A stretch of 64,000 bases of DNA from positions 62,001-126,000 of the forward strand of contig NZ_JACNMQ010000003.1 of NCBI RefSeq assembly GCF_020622265.1, read 5' to 3'. Positions 1 through 8,228 of this stretch are shown here, piece after piece. The DNA comes from Halomonas sp. M20. Its GTDB lineage: Bacteria > Pseudomonadota > Gammaproteobacteria > Pseudomonadales > Halomonadaceae. The notes beneath the pieces are model-generated. The model was not told the DNA's origin. It worked only from the letters and a program-made list of their open reading frames with translations, and did not search any database. A program made the position numbers and the translations under genes. Within the stretch, counting starts at the first letter, position 1. Each line of letters starts with the position of its first letter.

Positions 1-414
1 GAAGTCACCGATCGACTTGTCGCGGCCATCGACGCGGGCAGCTTCGATCTGATCGTGTGCAACTACGCCAACGGCGACATGGTGGGCCACACCGGCGACT
101 TCGATGCGGCGGTCAAGGCGGTGGAAGTGCTCGACGAGTGCGTCAGCCGGGTGGTGGAGGCCATCGAGCGCGCGGGCGGCGAATGCCTGATCACTGCGGA
201 TCACGGCAATGCCGAACAGATGGTCAATCCGGAGACCGGGGCGCCTCAAACCGCCCACACCACCTTCGAGGTGCCGCTGATCTACGTTACCCAGCGCAAG
301 GCCAGCCTCAAGGAAGGCGGGCGCCTGTGCGATATCGCTCCAACCTTGCTGGCCATGATGGACGAGGCGATTCCCGACGAGATGACCGGCAACGTGCTGG
401 TCGATTACTCCTAA
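1..414 (+). CDS. gpmI: 2,3-bisphosphoglycerate-independent phosphoglycerate mutase, C-terminal part
   Basis: The reading frame is open from the first base of the window to a TAA at 412-414, so this is the 3' end of a longer gene. The family interconverts 3- and 2-phosphoglycerate in glycolysis using two metal ions. The visible part holds the metal-site segment [11 protein letters not shown] and the D-H-G-N-A-E-Q-M segment, both typical of the alkaline-phosphatase-like fold of GpmI. The next gene, the envC-like gene, begins 8 bases later, so the two are probably co-transcribed. The upstream two thirds lie outside the window. Confidence 0.93.
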   Translation, partial: EVTDRLVAAIDAGSFDLIVCNYANGDMVGHTGDFDAAVKAVEVLDECVSRVVEAIERAGGECLITADHGNAEQMVNPETGAPQTAHTTFEVPLIYVTQRKASLKEGGRLCDIAPTLLAMMDEAIPDEMTGNVLVDYS

Positions 415-422
415 GCTTGGTG

Positions 423-1574
423 ATGTCCGGCAGTCGTTACCCCACGCTCGCACTCGTTTGCATGCTGCTGTTTGCCCAGGGCCATTCGCTGGCCCTGGCG
501 CAAACCAGTGAGCGCCAGGCCGAAGCGCGGGTAGACGCCATCAGCCGTGATATCCAGGCGCTGACCAAGCGCTTGAACACCACCCGGGAGGCCCGCAGCG
601 ATGCCAGTCGCCAGCTTGAAGAGGTCGAGACGGCGCTGGCGGACACCCACGACCGTCTCGACACGCTACAGGCCGAGCGACGCAAGCTCGATGAGGAGAT
701 AGAGATGCTCGAGCAGCGCCGCCGAGCCTTGCAGCGCGAGCGAGAGGAACAGCGCAAGGCCCTGGCAACGCAGATTCAGGCACTCTATCGGCTGGGCCAT
801 TCGCCCCAACTCAAGCTGCTGCTCAATCAGGATGAGCCGGCGCGACTCGATCGGCTGCAGACGTATCTCAATCGTCTTTCCCAGGCCCGCAACGAGCGCA
901 TCGATGCCCTGGCTCGCCTGGACACGCAACTGGCCGAGAATCGCACCTCCTTGGGCCAGCGACGAGAACGCCTGAACGATCTGATGGGAGAGCTCGAAAC
1001 CCAGAGCGCGACATTAATCAAGCGCACTCGTGAACGGGAAGCGCTGCTGGCCAAGCTCGATGCCCGCTACAGCGACGAAAAATCGCGCCTGACACAGCTT
1101 GATGAGGATCGAACCCAGGCCGAACGCGTGCTCGAGCAGGTGCGCGAAGAACTCAAGCGCCTCGACAAGCCGCCTCCTTCCACGGCCATTGCCGATACCA
1201 AGGGCGAGCTGCCCTGGCCGGTGCAGGGAAAAATACTTTCCGCTTTTGGCGACGGCGAAGGGGTCAATCGTAACGGCCTGGTCATTGCCGCCGTCGAAGG
1301 CACCGCCATCAAGGCCATCCACCCGGGGCGGGTGGTATTCGCCGACTGGATGCGTGGTTTCGGCAATCTGCTGATCATCGATCATGGCGACGACATCATG
1401 TCGCTTTACGCCCATGTCCAACGTTTTGATGTCATGCCGGGCGAACAGGTCGAACGCAACGACACCATCGCGACGGTGGGCAATACCGGCGGGCGCCCGC
1501 GAACGGCGCTCTATTTCGAAGTGCGACGCGACGGCAAGCCCATCAATCCGCGCCAGTGGATCGGGCAACGCTGA
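423..1574 (+). CDS. envC: EnvC-like murein hydrolase activator (degenerate M23/LytM domain)
   Basis: A 383-residue protein. A signal peptide ends near L-A-L-A-Q at residues 20-25. Residues about 30-250 form a long Glu/Arg/Leu-rich coiled coil and the C-terminal 120 residues are an M23/LytM-like domain. The usual catalytic H-x-H is replaced: the sequence reads L-Y-F-E-V where active enzymes have L-H-F-E. This loss is characteristic of EnvC, which activates periplasmic amidases AmiA/AmiB during septum splitting rather than cutting wall itself. The ATG at 423 was chosen; an in-frame GTG lies one codon upstream. The gene sits in the common gpmI-envC-ctpA order. Confidence 0.88.
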   Translation: MSGSRYPTLALVCMLLFAQGHSLALAQTSERQAEARVDAISRDIQALTKRLNTTREARSDASRQLEEVETALADTHDRLDTLQAERRKLDEEIEMLEQRRRALQREREEQRKALATQIQALYRLGHSPQLKLLLNQDEPARLDRLQTYLNRLSQARNERIDALARLDTQLAENRTSLGQRRERLNDLMGELETQSATLIKRTREREALLAKLDARYSDEKSRLTQLDEDRTQAERVLEQVREELKRLDKPPPSTAIADTKGELPWPVQGKILSAFGDGEGVNRNGLVIAAVEGTAIKAIHPGRVVFADWMRGFGNLLIIDHGDDIMSLYAHVQRFDVMPGEQVERNDTIATVGNTGGRPRTALYFEVRRDGKPINPRQWIGQR

Positions 1575-1645
1575 CGACTTGCATTCGCCAAGATGTAGCG
1601 TCGCCTTTGCGGTGACGCTATGCTGACCCCTTTGTTCGTTGCGAT

Positions 1646-2938
1646 ATGAGAGAAAGAATGCGCCTTCCTCGTCTGATCCGGCTACTTCCCATCTTGTTGA
1701 TCGGCCTATCGCCGGTCGCCTTCAGCGCCCCTGAACAGCAGGCCGATGATGACCTGCCCGTGGCCGATATCCAGACCTTTGCCGAGGTGTTCGAGCGTAT
1801 CAAGCGTGCCTATGTGGATGAGGTGGATGACTCGACCCTGCTGCGCAATGCCATGCGCGGCATGCTCGGCGAACTCGATCCCCACTCGACCTATCTATCC
1901 AGCAAGGATTTCAAGGCGCTACGCGAATCCACCGAGGGCGAATTCGGCGGGATCGGCATCGAGGTCGGCCTGCAAGACGGCCAGCTCACTGTCATCGCCC
2001 CCATCGACGATACGCCGGCAGCCCAGGCCGGATTACAGCCGCGGGACGCCATCCTGCGTATCGATGGCAAGATTACCGATCGGCTATCGCTTGAAGAAGC
2101 GGTCACGCTGATGCGCGGCGATCCAGGCTCCGAGATCGATATCACCATCTTGCGTGAAGGCGAGAACTCGCCACGTAACGTTACCCTGACTCGCGAGATC
2201 ATCCGTAACGAGAGCGTAAAGAGCGAATTGCTCGAACCGGGATACGGTTACCTGCGTATCAGCCAGTTCCAGAATGGTACCGGTCAGCAGGTACTGGACG
2301 CCTTGCAGAACCTATCCAAAGAGGCGCCCTTGAAGGGGCTGATCCTCGATATGCGCAATAATCCCGGGGGCGTGCTGGATAGCGCCATCGAGGTGGCGGA
2401 TGCCTTCCTCGACAGCGGCCTGGTCGTATACACCGAAGGCCGACTGCCGGACAGCGACATGCGCTTCAGTGCCACGCCTACTACCGCAGCTCCGGACGTG
2501 CCCATGGTGGTTTTGATCAACGGCGGCAGCGCCTCGGCGGCGGAAATCGTTGCCGGCGCTCTGCAGGATCAGCGCCGGGCCGTGATCATGGGAACCACCA
2601 GCTTCGGCAAGGGCTCGGTGCAACAGGTCATGCCCCTGGGCAACGGCGACGGGGTAAAACTGACTACCGCGCTTTACTTCACCCCGGATGGCCGCTCGAT
2701 CCAGGCCCAAGGCATCGCCCCGGACGTGGAGGTGGTACGTGGTCGCCTGGAAGTAGCAGAAGGCAACGACTTCGGCATCCGCGAATCGGATCTCAGCGGA
2801 CGCCTGGCCAACCCCAATGGCAGTCAGGAGCCAAGATCACCCAGCGGCGATCCGGTCAAGGATTACCAGCTGGGGGAAGCCCTGAACCTGCTCAAGGCGC
2901 TCAACGTACTCGACCGGCGGCCGGCTCAGACTCAATAA
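1646..2938 (+). CDS. ctpA: S41 family C-terminal processing peptidase
   Basis: A 430-residue exported serine protease. The signal peptide covers about residues 1-28. A PDZ domain (around 90-175) carries F-G-G-I-G-I-E-V and A-G-L-Q-P-R-D. The S41 catalytic domain has the N-G-G-S-A-S-A-A-E-I nucleophile segment and the G-x-x-S-F-G-K-G-S-V-Q lysine segment that make up the Ser/Lys dyad. It trims C-termini of periplasmic proteins and wall-associated hydrolases. It follows the EnvC-like gene by 71 bases, linking it to wall remodelling. A repeat element begins 17 bases after its stop. Confidence 0.93.
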   Translation: MRERMRLPRLIRLLPILLIGLSPVAFSAPEQQADDDLPVADIQTFAEVFERIKRAYVDEVDDSTLLRNAMRGMLGELDPHSTYLSSKDFKALRESTEGEFGGIGIEVGLQDGQLTVIAPIDDTPAAQAGLQPRDAILRIDGKITDRLSLEEAVTLMRGDPGSEIDITILREGENSPRNVTLTREIIRNESVKSELLEPGYGYLRISQFQNGTGQQVLDALQNLSKEAPLKGLILDMRNNPGGVLDSAIEVADAFLDSGLVVYTEGRLPDSDMRFSATPTTAAPDVPMVVLINGGSASAAEIVAGALQDQRRAVIMGTTSFGKGSVQQVMPLGNGDGVKLTTALYFTPDGRSIQAQGIAPDVEVVRGRLEVAEGNDFGIRESDLSGRLANPNGSQEPRSPSGDPVKDYQLGEALNLLKALNVLDRRPAQTQ

Positions 2939-2955
2939 TGAGTCATCGCCTATTT

Positions 2956-3112
2956 GGAAGCGCTGAATAAATCGGCGAGCGATTCAAGCACAAGGCGCCC
3001 GGAGCGCAAAAACCGGAGCATATGGGGTATATGTGAGGATTTTGATCGGGCTGGCGCACCAGCACCGCATAACGCAATGTTTGAGGTGCGCAGCCATTTA
3101 TGCAGTGTTTCC
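2956..3112. mobile_element. MITE-like repeat, copy 1 (between convergent ctpA and ubiI)
   Basis: A non-coding element of about 157 bp with imperfect terminal inverted repeats: the left end reads GGAAGCGCTGAATAAATCGG and the complement of the right end reads GGAAACACTGCATAAATGG. It shares both ends, an internal GGGCTGGCGCACCAG block and an AAGGCGC..CGGA.CGCAAAA block with the element at 10575-10749. It encodes no transposase. Flanking triplets are TTT and TTA, so a target duplication is not clear. It fills the gap between two convergent genes and may act on transcript ends. Confidence 0.75.
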
Positions 3113-4342
3113 TTAACGACAGCTTGCCGGCAGACGCCCCCGCTCACCGATGGCCTGCCGCATTATCACACGCTTGAGCGGCAGCATGCGGTCGACGCCG
3201 GACAGCCCGACATTGCGCGCTAGGCGAAGGGCGGGGTGTTCGGCGCCGAACAGCATCCGAAAGCCGTCCATCATCGCCAGCATGGTCGTATTGTCGCCAC
3301 GCCGCCGGCGTGCATAGCGGGAGAGGATGCGCAGGTCGCCCAGCTCGGCGCCGCGCTGGTGCGCCTCGATCACCTCTTCGGCGAGCACTGCGGCATCCAT
3401 GAACCCTAGGTTGACGCCCTGCCCCGCCAAAGGGTGAATGCTGTGGGCGGCGTCGCCTATCAAGGCCAATCCCTCTTCCACATAACGGCTGGCATGGCGC
3501 TGGGTGAGTGGAACGCTGATCGCGTCGTCGATCACCTCGACCTTGCCTAGACGATGTTCGAAGGCGGTGGCCAGGGCATCGCCTAACGCTTCGCGAGATA
3601 GACCGTTCAAGCGTTCGGCTTCTTGCGGGGTCGTCGACCAGACGATGGAGCAGTACCGGGTATCGCCGTCGAGGGTCAGCGGCAGGAACGCCAGTGGGCC
3701 GGTCGGGAGAAAGATCTGACGTGCCACGCCGCCGTGAGGGTGCTCGGTGCGTACCGTGGTGACCAATGCCGTCTGCCCGGTATCGTGAGCGCTCACCTCG
3801 ATACCCGCCAGTTCGCGTAGCTGGGAACGGGCGCCATCCGCGGCGACGACCAAGGGCGCCATAAAATGGCGTCCATCGGCAAGTATTAGCCGGCGCCCGG
3901 CGCCCGTCGTCTGCAGCGCATCGACCCGCGCACCGAATACCTGGGTAACGCTGGGGAGCTCTGCCAAGCGTGCCTCGAGTGCCGTTAGCATCACCTCGTT
4001 TTCGACGATATGTCCTAGCACCGGCGTACCGGCCTGATCTGCATCGAAAGAGATGGCACCGCTACCCTCCGCCTCCCAAACCTGCATTCCCGTATAAGGT
4101 GTCACTCGTTGCAGCGCTGGCCATACCTTGAGTCGTTCCAGCAACCGCTGGCTGACCGGCGTCACGGCACTGACCCGCTGCGCGGGCTGGCCCTTGCCTA
4201 TAGGCGCCACGTCGAGCGCCTTGGGTCGTGCATCGAGTACGCTGACTGCGAGGCCTGCCTCCCCAAGCAACACTGCCAGGGAGGCGCCTACCAGCCCCCC
4301 GCCAACGATCACGATCTCTGCTCGCTCCTGCCCTTCCTGCAT
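3113..4342 (-). CDS. ubiI: FAD-dependent 2-octaprenylphenol hydroxylase family protein (UbiI/VisC-like)
   Basis: A 409-residue flavoprotein monooxygenase. The N-terminal dinucleotide motif G-G-G-L-V-G-A-S binds FAD. G-D-A-A-H-S-I-H-P-L-A-G-Q-G-V-N-L-G-F-M-D near residue 300 is the second FAD motif and is the UbiI/VisC form rather than the UbiH form. The family hydroxylates the ring of ubiquinone precursors, here probably C5. It lies downstream of ubiH in the same direction with a 114-base gap. Its stop codon immediately abuts the right end of repeat copy 1. Assignment among UbiI, UbiF and UbiH paralogues is by motif and position only. Confidence 0.85.
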   Translation of the reverse strand: MQEGQERAEIVIVGGGLVGASLAVLLGEAGLAVSVLDARPKALDVAPIGKGQPAQRVSAVTPVSQRLLERLKVWPALQRVTPYTGMQVWEAEGSGAISFDADQAGTPVLGHIVENEVMLTALEARLAELPSVTQVFGARVDALQTTGAGRRLILADGRHFMAPLVVAADGARSQLRELAGIEVSAHDTGQTALVTTVRTEHPHGGVARQIFLPTGPLAFLPLTLDGDTRYCSIVWSTTPQEAERLNGLSREALGDALATAFEHRLGKVEVIDDAISVPLTQRHASRYVEEGLALIGDAAHSIHPLAGQGVNLGFMDAAVLAEEVIEAHQRGAELGDLRILSRYARRRRGDNTTMLAMMDGFRMLFGAEHPALRLARNVGLSGVDRMLPLKRVIMRQAIGERGRLPASCR

Positions 4343-4456
4343 TGCGCGCCACTCCTTTCTTGCTTTGCCGAGCCCAAACCCCTTTTAGCCTGGAGCCCAA
4401 CATACCATGCCGCTGCACCCGGGTAACGTGATGCGATGTCGTCCCAAGGAGTAGGG

Positions 4457-5662
4457 TCAGCGCTCCAGCCCCATGGCTCGTCGTGCCAGGGTGCGCCGAA
4501 GCGGCCCCGTCAGGTTGAGCCCGACCAGCCCTCCTGCCCGTGCATGGGAAAGCACTGGGTTGGTGATGCCGAACAGGCGAATCAACCCATCGCTGAAGCG
4601 AATCACATTACGTCGATCCTGGGCGCGACGCGCCTCGAAATCTTGCATGGTGGCCATGTCCCCCGGGCCACGCCCTGCTGCAAGTCCTTTCTCCAGACTG
4701 CTGACCAGATCCATGACACCCCTCAAGGCCAGATTGAAACCCTGGCCTGCCACCGGATGCAGCGCGTGGGCCGCATTCCCCAGTACCGCAAGTCCGGGGC
4801 GCACCACCTCTTCTGCCGTGACCAGCGACAACGGGTAGGCATGCCGCCGCCCCACACGCCGGAAACGTCCGGCGCGTTCGCCGAAGACCTGCTGCAAGCG
4901 TGTCAGAAACTCTGCATCATCAAGCCCCAGGATGGCGTCTTCCGTACCGCTTGCCTGGGTCCAGACCAGCTCCATGCGATCTCTCCCGAGAGGCAATAGT
5001 GCCAGCGGGCCGTTGCTGGTGAAGCGCTCGAAGGCAACCCCTCGATGCGGCTTGCTGACTTCAAGATTGGCGATGACGGCCGATTGTTCATAAGGGACCG
5101 CGTGACTTGCAATTCCCAGCTGCTCCTTGAGCCCCGAGCGGCCTCCATCCGCCAACAGGGTCAATGCCGCCGTGATTTCGTGCCCATCCGAGAGCACCAG
5201 CCGATGGCCATCGGCTTGAGGGGCAATATGTTCGACCTTGGCCGGGCAATGCCAATCGAGTTCGAGTTCGGCCAATCGGGCATGCAGCACTTGTCCCATC
5301 CAGGCATTGGGCAATACGTAACCCAGTGCCTCGACCCCGAGTTCCTCGGCGGTGAGTCGGGTGGCCCCTAGACGGCCCTGCTCGCTGACATGAATGAGCG
5401 AGATGGGCTGGGCCTGGCGAGCCATTTCCGGCCACACACCCAGGGTTTGAAAATGCCAGCGGGAGCCCTGAGCGATGGCACTGGCGCGCGCATCGAAACT
5501 GGGTTGGTAACCATCGAGGTCGGCCTCGGCCAAGGCCGCTGCCTCGATCACTGCGACCCGCAGCCCTCGCTGCTGGATTAGCGGAGCAAGCGCACATCCT
5601 AGGCTGGCGCCGACCAGTCCGCCGCCGACAATGGCGATATCCACATTATTTCCATGGGCCAT
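4457..5662 (-). CDS. ubiH: 2-octaprenyl-6-methoxyphenol hydroxylase
   Basis: A 401-residue FAD monooxygenase of ubiquinone biosynthesis. It has the N-terminal G-G-G-L-V-G-A-S motif and G-N-A-A-H-A-L-H-P-V-A-G-Q-G-F-N-L-A-L-R near residue 290, the form typical of UbiH. In E. coli and Pseudomonas the order is ygfB-pepP-ubiH-visC. Here ygfB and ubiH are adjacent with only 136 AT-rich bases between them and pepP is missing. It is probably transcribed with ubiI downstream. Confidence 0.9.
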   Translation of the reverse strand: MAHGNNVDIAIVGGGLVGASLGCALAPLIQQRGLRVAVIEAAALAEADLDGYQPSFDARASAIAQGSRWHFQTLGVWPEMARQAQPISLIHVSEQGRLGATRLTAEELGVEALGYVLPNAWMGQVLHARLAELELDWHCPAKVEHIAPQADGHRLVLSDGHEITAALTLLADGGRSGLKEQLGIASHAVPYEQSAVIANLEVSKPHRGVAFERFTSNGPLALLPLGRDRMELVWTQASGTEDAILGLDDAEFLTRLQQVFGERAGRFRRVGRRHAYPLSLVTAEEVVRPGLAVLGNAAHALHPVAGQGFNLALRGVMDLVSSLEKGLAAGRGPGDMATMQDFEARRAQDRRNVIRFSDGLIRLFGITNPVLSHARAGGLVGLNLTGPLRRTLARRAMGLER

Positions 5663-5798
5663 GACAAGCTCCGTGTAATCTATGAATTGTGTTACGTAAT
5701 TTACGTATCAACCATTATATTAGTTAAAATAACATTAGTTTATACATTAATATACTTACTTATACGCAAGCCTGCGGACCAGCTCTAATGACAACATG
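5663..5798. other. AT-rich gap where pepP would be expected
   Basis: These 136 bases between ygfB and ubiH are strikingly AT-rich compared with both flanks, notably 5690-5765 with repeated TTA/TAA. No ORF of pepP origin is visible. The stretch may carry a promoter for ubiH-ubiI on the minus strand, but I cannot place one confidently. Confidence 0.5.
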
Positions 5799-6392
5799 CT
5801 ACTTGTCATTGCCATCGTCTTGCTCCGGTTCACCTTGTTCGACCTGAGGCTGCCCGGGATGCTGTTCGGTATAAAGCAGCATGGCAGCCATACGCGCATG
5901 CTCGGACAAAGCGAAAAGGTCGTTCTCGTTGTCGGCACTCTCATCAAGCGCCAGCTCGTCGATGCTCGTCAGTGCTTCCAGGTCTTCAAGCGCTTCACGC
6001 AGGTTGGATGACCAGGCATTTCGCGTTTCGCTGCCGATTTCACCCACCACTTCGAGAAAACCAAGGGTCCACTCCTTGAGCCCCCGGGCTCGCTCGGCCA
6101 AGGAGAACAGGTCATCGGGAAGCAATGGCTCGTAATTGAGCTCCGGCGCGGAGAGGGCCACCAGGGCCTGACGACGCCAATCCAGCAATACCTGAGCATC
6201 ATCGCGATCCCGGGGCTGCTCGACGCCCAGCGCAGCACTGACCTCTTCAAGCCACTGCTCCGCTGTCAGATCATGCAGTGATAGCCCGGCACCCAGGCGC
6301 CCATCGAGAAAGGCCGGCGATTGCAGGCTACCATGGGCAAGAAATACGTTGGCGATGCTGGAAAAGTCCTGCTGGTCGTTGATGATGGACAT
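5799..6392 (-). CDS. ygfB: UPF0149 family protein YgfB
   Basis: A 197-residue acidic, helical protein of the UPF0149/YgfB family. Recognisable features are the F-L-A-H-G start region, the conserved L-P-D-D/L-F-S-L-A-E-R-A-R-G-L-K-E-W-T-L-G-F-L segment (around 105-125) and a Glu/Asp-rich tail. In Pseudomonas aeruginosa YgfB is reported to act on gene regulation linked to beta-lactam resistance; its biochemical activity is otherwise poorly defined. It is divergent from zapA, with about 150 bases between the starts that hold promoters for both. It normally heads a ygfB-pepP-ubiH-ubiI cluster. Confidence 0.88.
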   Translation of the reverse strand: MSIINDQQDFSSIANVFLAHGSLQSPAFLDGRLGAGLSLHDLTAEQWLEEVSAALGVEQPRDRDDAQVLLDWRRQALVALSAPELNYEPLLPDDLFSLAERARGLKEWTLGFLEVVGEIGSETRNAWSSNLREALEDLEALTSIDELALDESADNENDLFALSEHARMAAMLLYTEQHPGQPQVEQGEPEQDDGNDK

Positions 6393-6543
6393 GTACGCTC
6401 CATGAATATTGATAAAGAGAACGGAACGGCTAGCGTGATCTGAGTTGCGTTGACCGTCTTATGCCGCCTCTCTATAGTGGCTCGAAATTGCTTTCATATT
6501 ATCCTACAGGGTCGATCTTGGCCCACACCCCTCGGAGCCCGAC

Positions 6544-6846
6544 ATGACGGATGCCACACGGCCAACGACCGAGATTACGCTGCTGGGACGCTCCTATATC
6601 ATCGCTTGCCCTCCGGATCAGGAGGATGAGCTCAATCGTGCGGCACGCTATCTCGATCGTGCCATGCACGGTATTCACTCCCGAGGCAAGGTGCTGGGCG
6701 CAGAGAAGATCGCCATCATGGCGGCGCTGAATATCACTCATGAATTGCTGCGTTCAGTGGAAGAGCGCCGCGAAGACGAAGCCAGCCTGAGCCGTCTGAA
6801 TGCACGCTTGGGCCAGGCGCTCAGCGATGTCGAACAAGGGCGCTAA
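6544..6846 (+). CDS. zapA: Cell division protein ZapA
   Basis: A 100-residue protein that binds and bundles FtsZ. The N-terminal part I-T-L-L-G-R-S-Y-x-I and the helix L-N-R-A-A-R-Y-L-D-R-A-M are typical of ZapA, followed by the A-I-M-A-A-L-N-I-T-H-E-L-L coiled coil. The arrangement zapA, 6S RNA, fau (ygfA) on one strand with ygfB divergent is the standard gammaproteobacterial order, supporting the call. Confidence 0.93.
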   Translation: MTDATRPTTEITLLGRSYIIACPPDQEDELNRAARYLDRAMHGIHSRGKVLGAEKIAIMAALNITHELLRSVEERREDEASLSRLNARLGQALSDVEQGR

Positions 6847-6870
6847 AGGCCTAATAATCCAAACAACCCT

Positions 6871-6898
6871 TTGGAGCAGCCCTTGGCTCTGTTAAGAT
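6871..6898 (+). promoter_or_regulatory. Sigma-70 promoter of 6S RNA
   Basis: A -35 box TTGGAG at 6871-6876 and a -10 box TAAGAT at 6893-6898 are separated by 16 bases and end 7 bases before the inferred 6S 5' end at 6906. Placement relative to the RNA makes it credible; it was read by eye. Confidence 0.55.
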
Positions 6899-6905
6899 TG
6901 AATCG

Positions 6906-7082
6906 TTCCCTGGGGTGTGCGCCAGTCGTTATAGTCCCTCGAGCCTATGCGCAGTACCCAGGGGGCCAATCGACAGGCCCGTGTGCATGTCCGTGCGACG
7001 GAAAGCCTGACGGTCTGTCTGCGGTCACCCACCTTGAACCAGTGGGTTCAAGGGCCAGAACGACAGCGGCACTCTGGGGAAC
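6906..7082 (+). ncRNA. ssrS: 6S RNA
   Basis: The gap between zapA and fau is the standard place for 6S RNA. The ends TTCCCTGGGGTG (6906-6917) and CACTCTGGGGAA pair over 12 positions, including G-T pairs, to form the closing stem. The internal segments CCAGTCGTTATAGTCCCTCGAGCC and CACCTTGAACCAGTGGGTTCAAGGG correspond to conserved regions of the E. coli molecule. The RNA mimics an open promoter and holds sigma-70 RNA polymerase in stationary phase. End points come from the closing stem and could shift by a few bases. Confidence 0.9.
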
Positions 7083-7117
7083 ACTTTGTTTACACTACCT
7101 GATTGGTAATATCCGCC

Positions 7118-7732
7118 TTGTCTGATTCAGCGGCCTTACAGCATCAGCGCAAGGCGTTACGCCGTGAACTCCGCCGCCGTCGGCGTTCGCTGTCAAAACG
7201 AGAGCAGCGATTAGCCTCCCTGGCGCTATGCAATCAATTGCGGTGCCTGCCTGAAGTTCAACGCGCCCGACGTGTCGCGCTCTACCTGCCAAACGATGCC
7301 GAAATAGATGCCACCCCGCTACTGGATTGGCTGCAGCGCCGTGGGGCCAAAACCTATCTACCGGTATTGCGTCCGCTTTCCGACAATCGGTTATGGTTCG
7401 TGCATTATCATTCAGACACGCCCATGGTCAGCAATCGCTTCGGTATTCGCGAACCGGATACTCGTCATGGAGCGCATCGTGCACGGCGGCTACCCGCCTG
7501 GGCGCTGGATCTGGTATTGCTGCCATTGGTGGGCTTCGATGACGAGGGTAATCGGATGGGCATGGGCGGCGGCTTTTACGACCGAACCTTTGCGTTCGTT
7601 CGCCATCGCCATCCCCGCCCGAAGCTAATGGGTGTTAGCCACGATTGTCAGCGTGTCGATCGCCTGCCATTGGCGCCTTGGGATGTTCCGCTGGACGCTA
7701 TCGTGAGCGATCGGCGCGTCATTCGCCCATGA
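7118..7732 (+). CDS. fau: 5-formyltetrahydrofolate cyclo-ligase
   Basis: About 204 residues of the MTHFS/5-FCL family, which converts 5-formyl-THF to 5,10-methenyl-THF with ATP. Visible motifs are the basic N-terminal helix R-R-E-L-R-R-R-R-R-S-L, L-P-N-D-A-E-I-D, F-G-I-R-E-P and the nucleotide-binding G-M-G-G-G-F-Y-D-R-T-F. No ATG fits; candidates are TTG at 7118 and TTG at 7103. I chose 7118 because it gives the usual compact N-terminus, but this is uncertain. It follows 6S RNA by 35 bases and may be read through from that promoter, as in E. coli ssrS-ygfA. Confidence 0.87.
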   Translation: MSDSAALQHQRKALRRELRRRRRSLSKREQRLASLALCNQLRCLPEVQRARRVALYLPNDAEIDATPLLDWLQRRGAKTYLPVLRPLSDNRLWFVHYHSDTPMVSNRFGIREPDTRHGAHRARRLPAWALDLVLLPLVGFDDEGNRMGMGGGFYDRTFAFVRHRHPRPKLMGVSHDCQRVDRLPLAPWDVPLDAIVSDRRVIRP

Positions 7733-7756
7733 AGGGCTTTGGCCTATTTGAAGAAC

Positions 7757-7791
7757 GAAAACCGGTAGACAGCAACAGGCTGGCTACCGGT
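7757..7791 (-). terminator. Hairpin between convergent fau and the 31-residue gene
   Basis: ACCGGTAG at 7761-7768 pairs with CTACCGGT at 7784-7791, with an inner CAGC/GCTG pair. On the minus strand the stem is followed by TTTTCGTT, fitting a terminator for the small gene. It could also serve fau from the other side. Confidence 0.5.
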
Positions 7792-7855
7792 CTTGAAATC
7801 GGGTATCTCACGCGCGGATGCGACGTCGATAGATGCTGGGTACTCTAGTCAGTAA

Positions 7856-7951
7856 TCAACCGCCAACGACGGCTTGTGCATAGCCGGTCGCAACAGCACC
7901 CAGTACAAAGATAATCATCAACGCCATGATCAAATCAGGTTTACGCTTCAT
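7856..7951 (-). CDS. 31-residue single-pass membrane protein
   Basis: A very short gene encoding 31 residues that begin M-K-R-K-P-D-L-I-M-A and continue with one hydrophobic helix (residues 8-27) ending in a small Ala/Gly tail. A GGAG ribosome site lies 10 bases before the ATG. A basic N-terminus, K-P-D-L, a single helix and G-Y-A-Q near the end resemble tiny uncharacterised proteins I recall from related gammaproteobacteria, so I think it is real. The function is unknown; membrane insertion with the N-terminus inside is inferred from the positive residues. A hairpin with a T-run lies 65 bases after its stop. Confidence 0.65.
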   Translation of the reverse strand: MKRKPDLIMALMIIFVLGAVATGYAQAVVGG

Positions 7952-8008
7952 GGCATAAAAACTCCGTAAAATTTCACACTACGGCCTCAACCAGCAGGCT
8001 TGACTATA

Positions 8009-8062
8009 GGTCTACGGAAAAAGAATGACAATAAGCTAGTCGTATTTCTTTTACCGTAGACC
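8009..8062. repeat. Long inverted repeat upstream of the 31-residue gene
   Basis: Arms begin GGTCTACGG at 8009 and end CCGTAGACC at 8062, and continue inward as about 17 bp with one mismatch, then a short GAC/GTC pairing across a bulge. Neither side has a T-run, so a simple terminator is unlikely. The rest of 7952-8228 shows nothing else that I recognise. Confidence 0.6.
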
Positions 8063-8228
8063 CGGAGCAGAAAGCTATTGGCGTGAGCAACCCTTCATTC
8101 ATGTTTGCGGTTGGGAAGGTGCTTGCTGCCTCTTCGCTTTCTGAACACAGAATACGTCTAAAAATGTGAAACAAACGTCTGAATAAGCGCCTAAAACTCT
8201 CCAATTAGCGGTTATAAGCTCTAAAAGC

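Noticed and set aside
57-422. Extended N-terminus for the EnvC-like protein back to position 57
   Set aside because: This part is an out-of-frame reading of gpmI; a signal peptide begins at the ATG at 423.
2954-3223. ORFs on both strands within repeat copy 1
   Set aside because: They span a non-coding repeat and the ubiI 3' end, and are not preserved in repeat copy 2.
4436-4999. Plus-strand ORF of 187 residues over the ubiH gene
   Set aside because: It is antisense to a well-supported FAD monooxygenase and has no recognisable domain.
6871-7125. Plus-strand ORF of 84 residues between zapA and fau
   Set aside because: It coincides with 6S RNA, which explains the conserved sequence and pairing.
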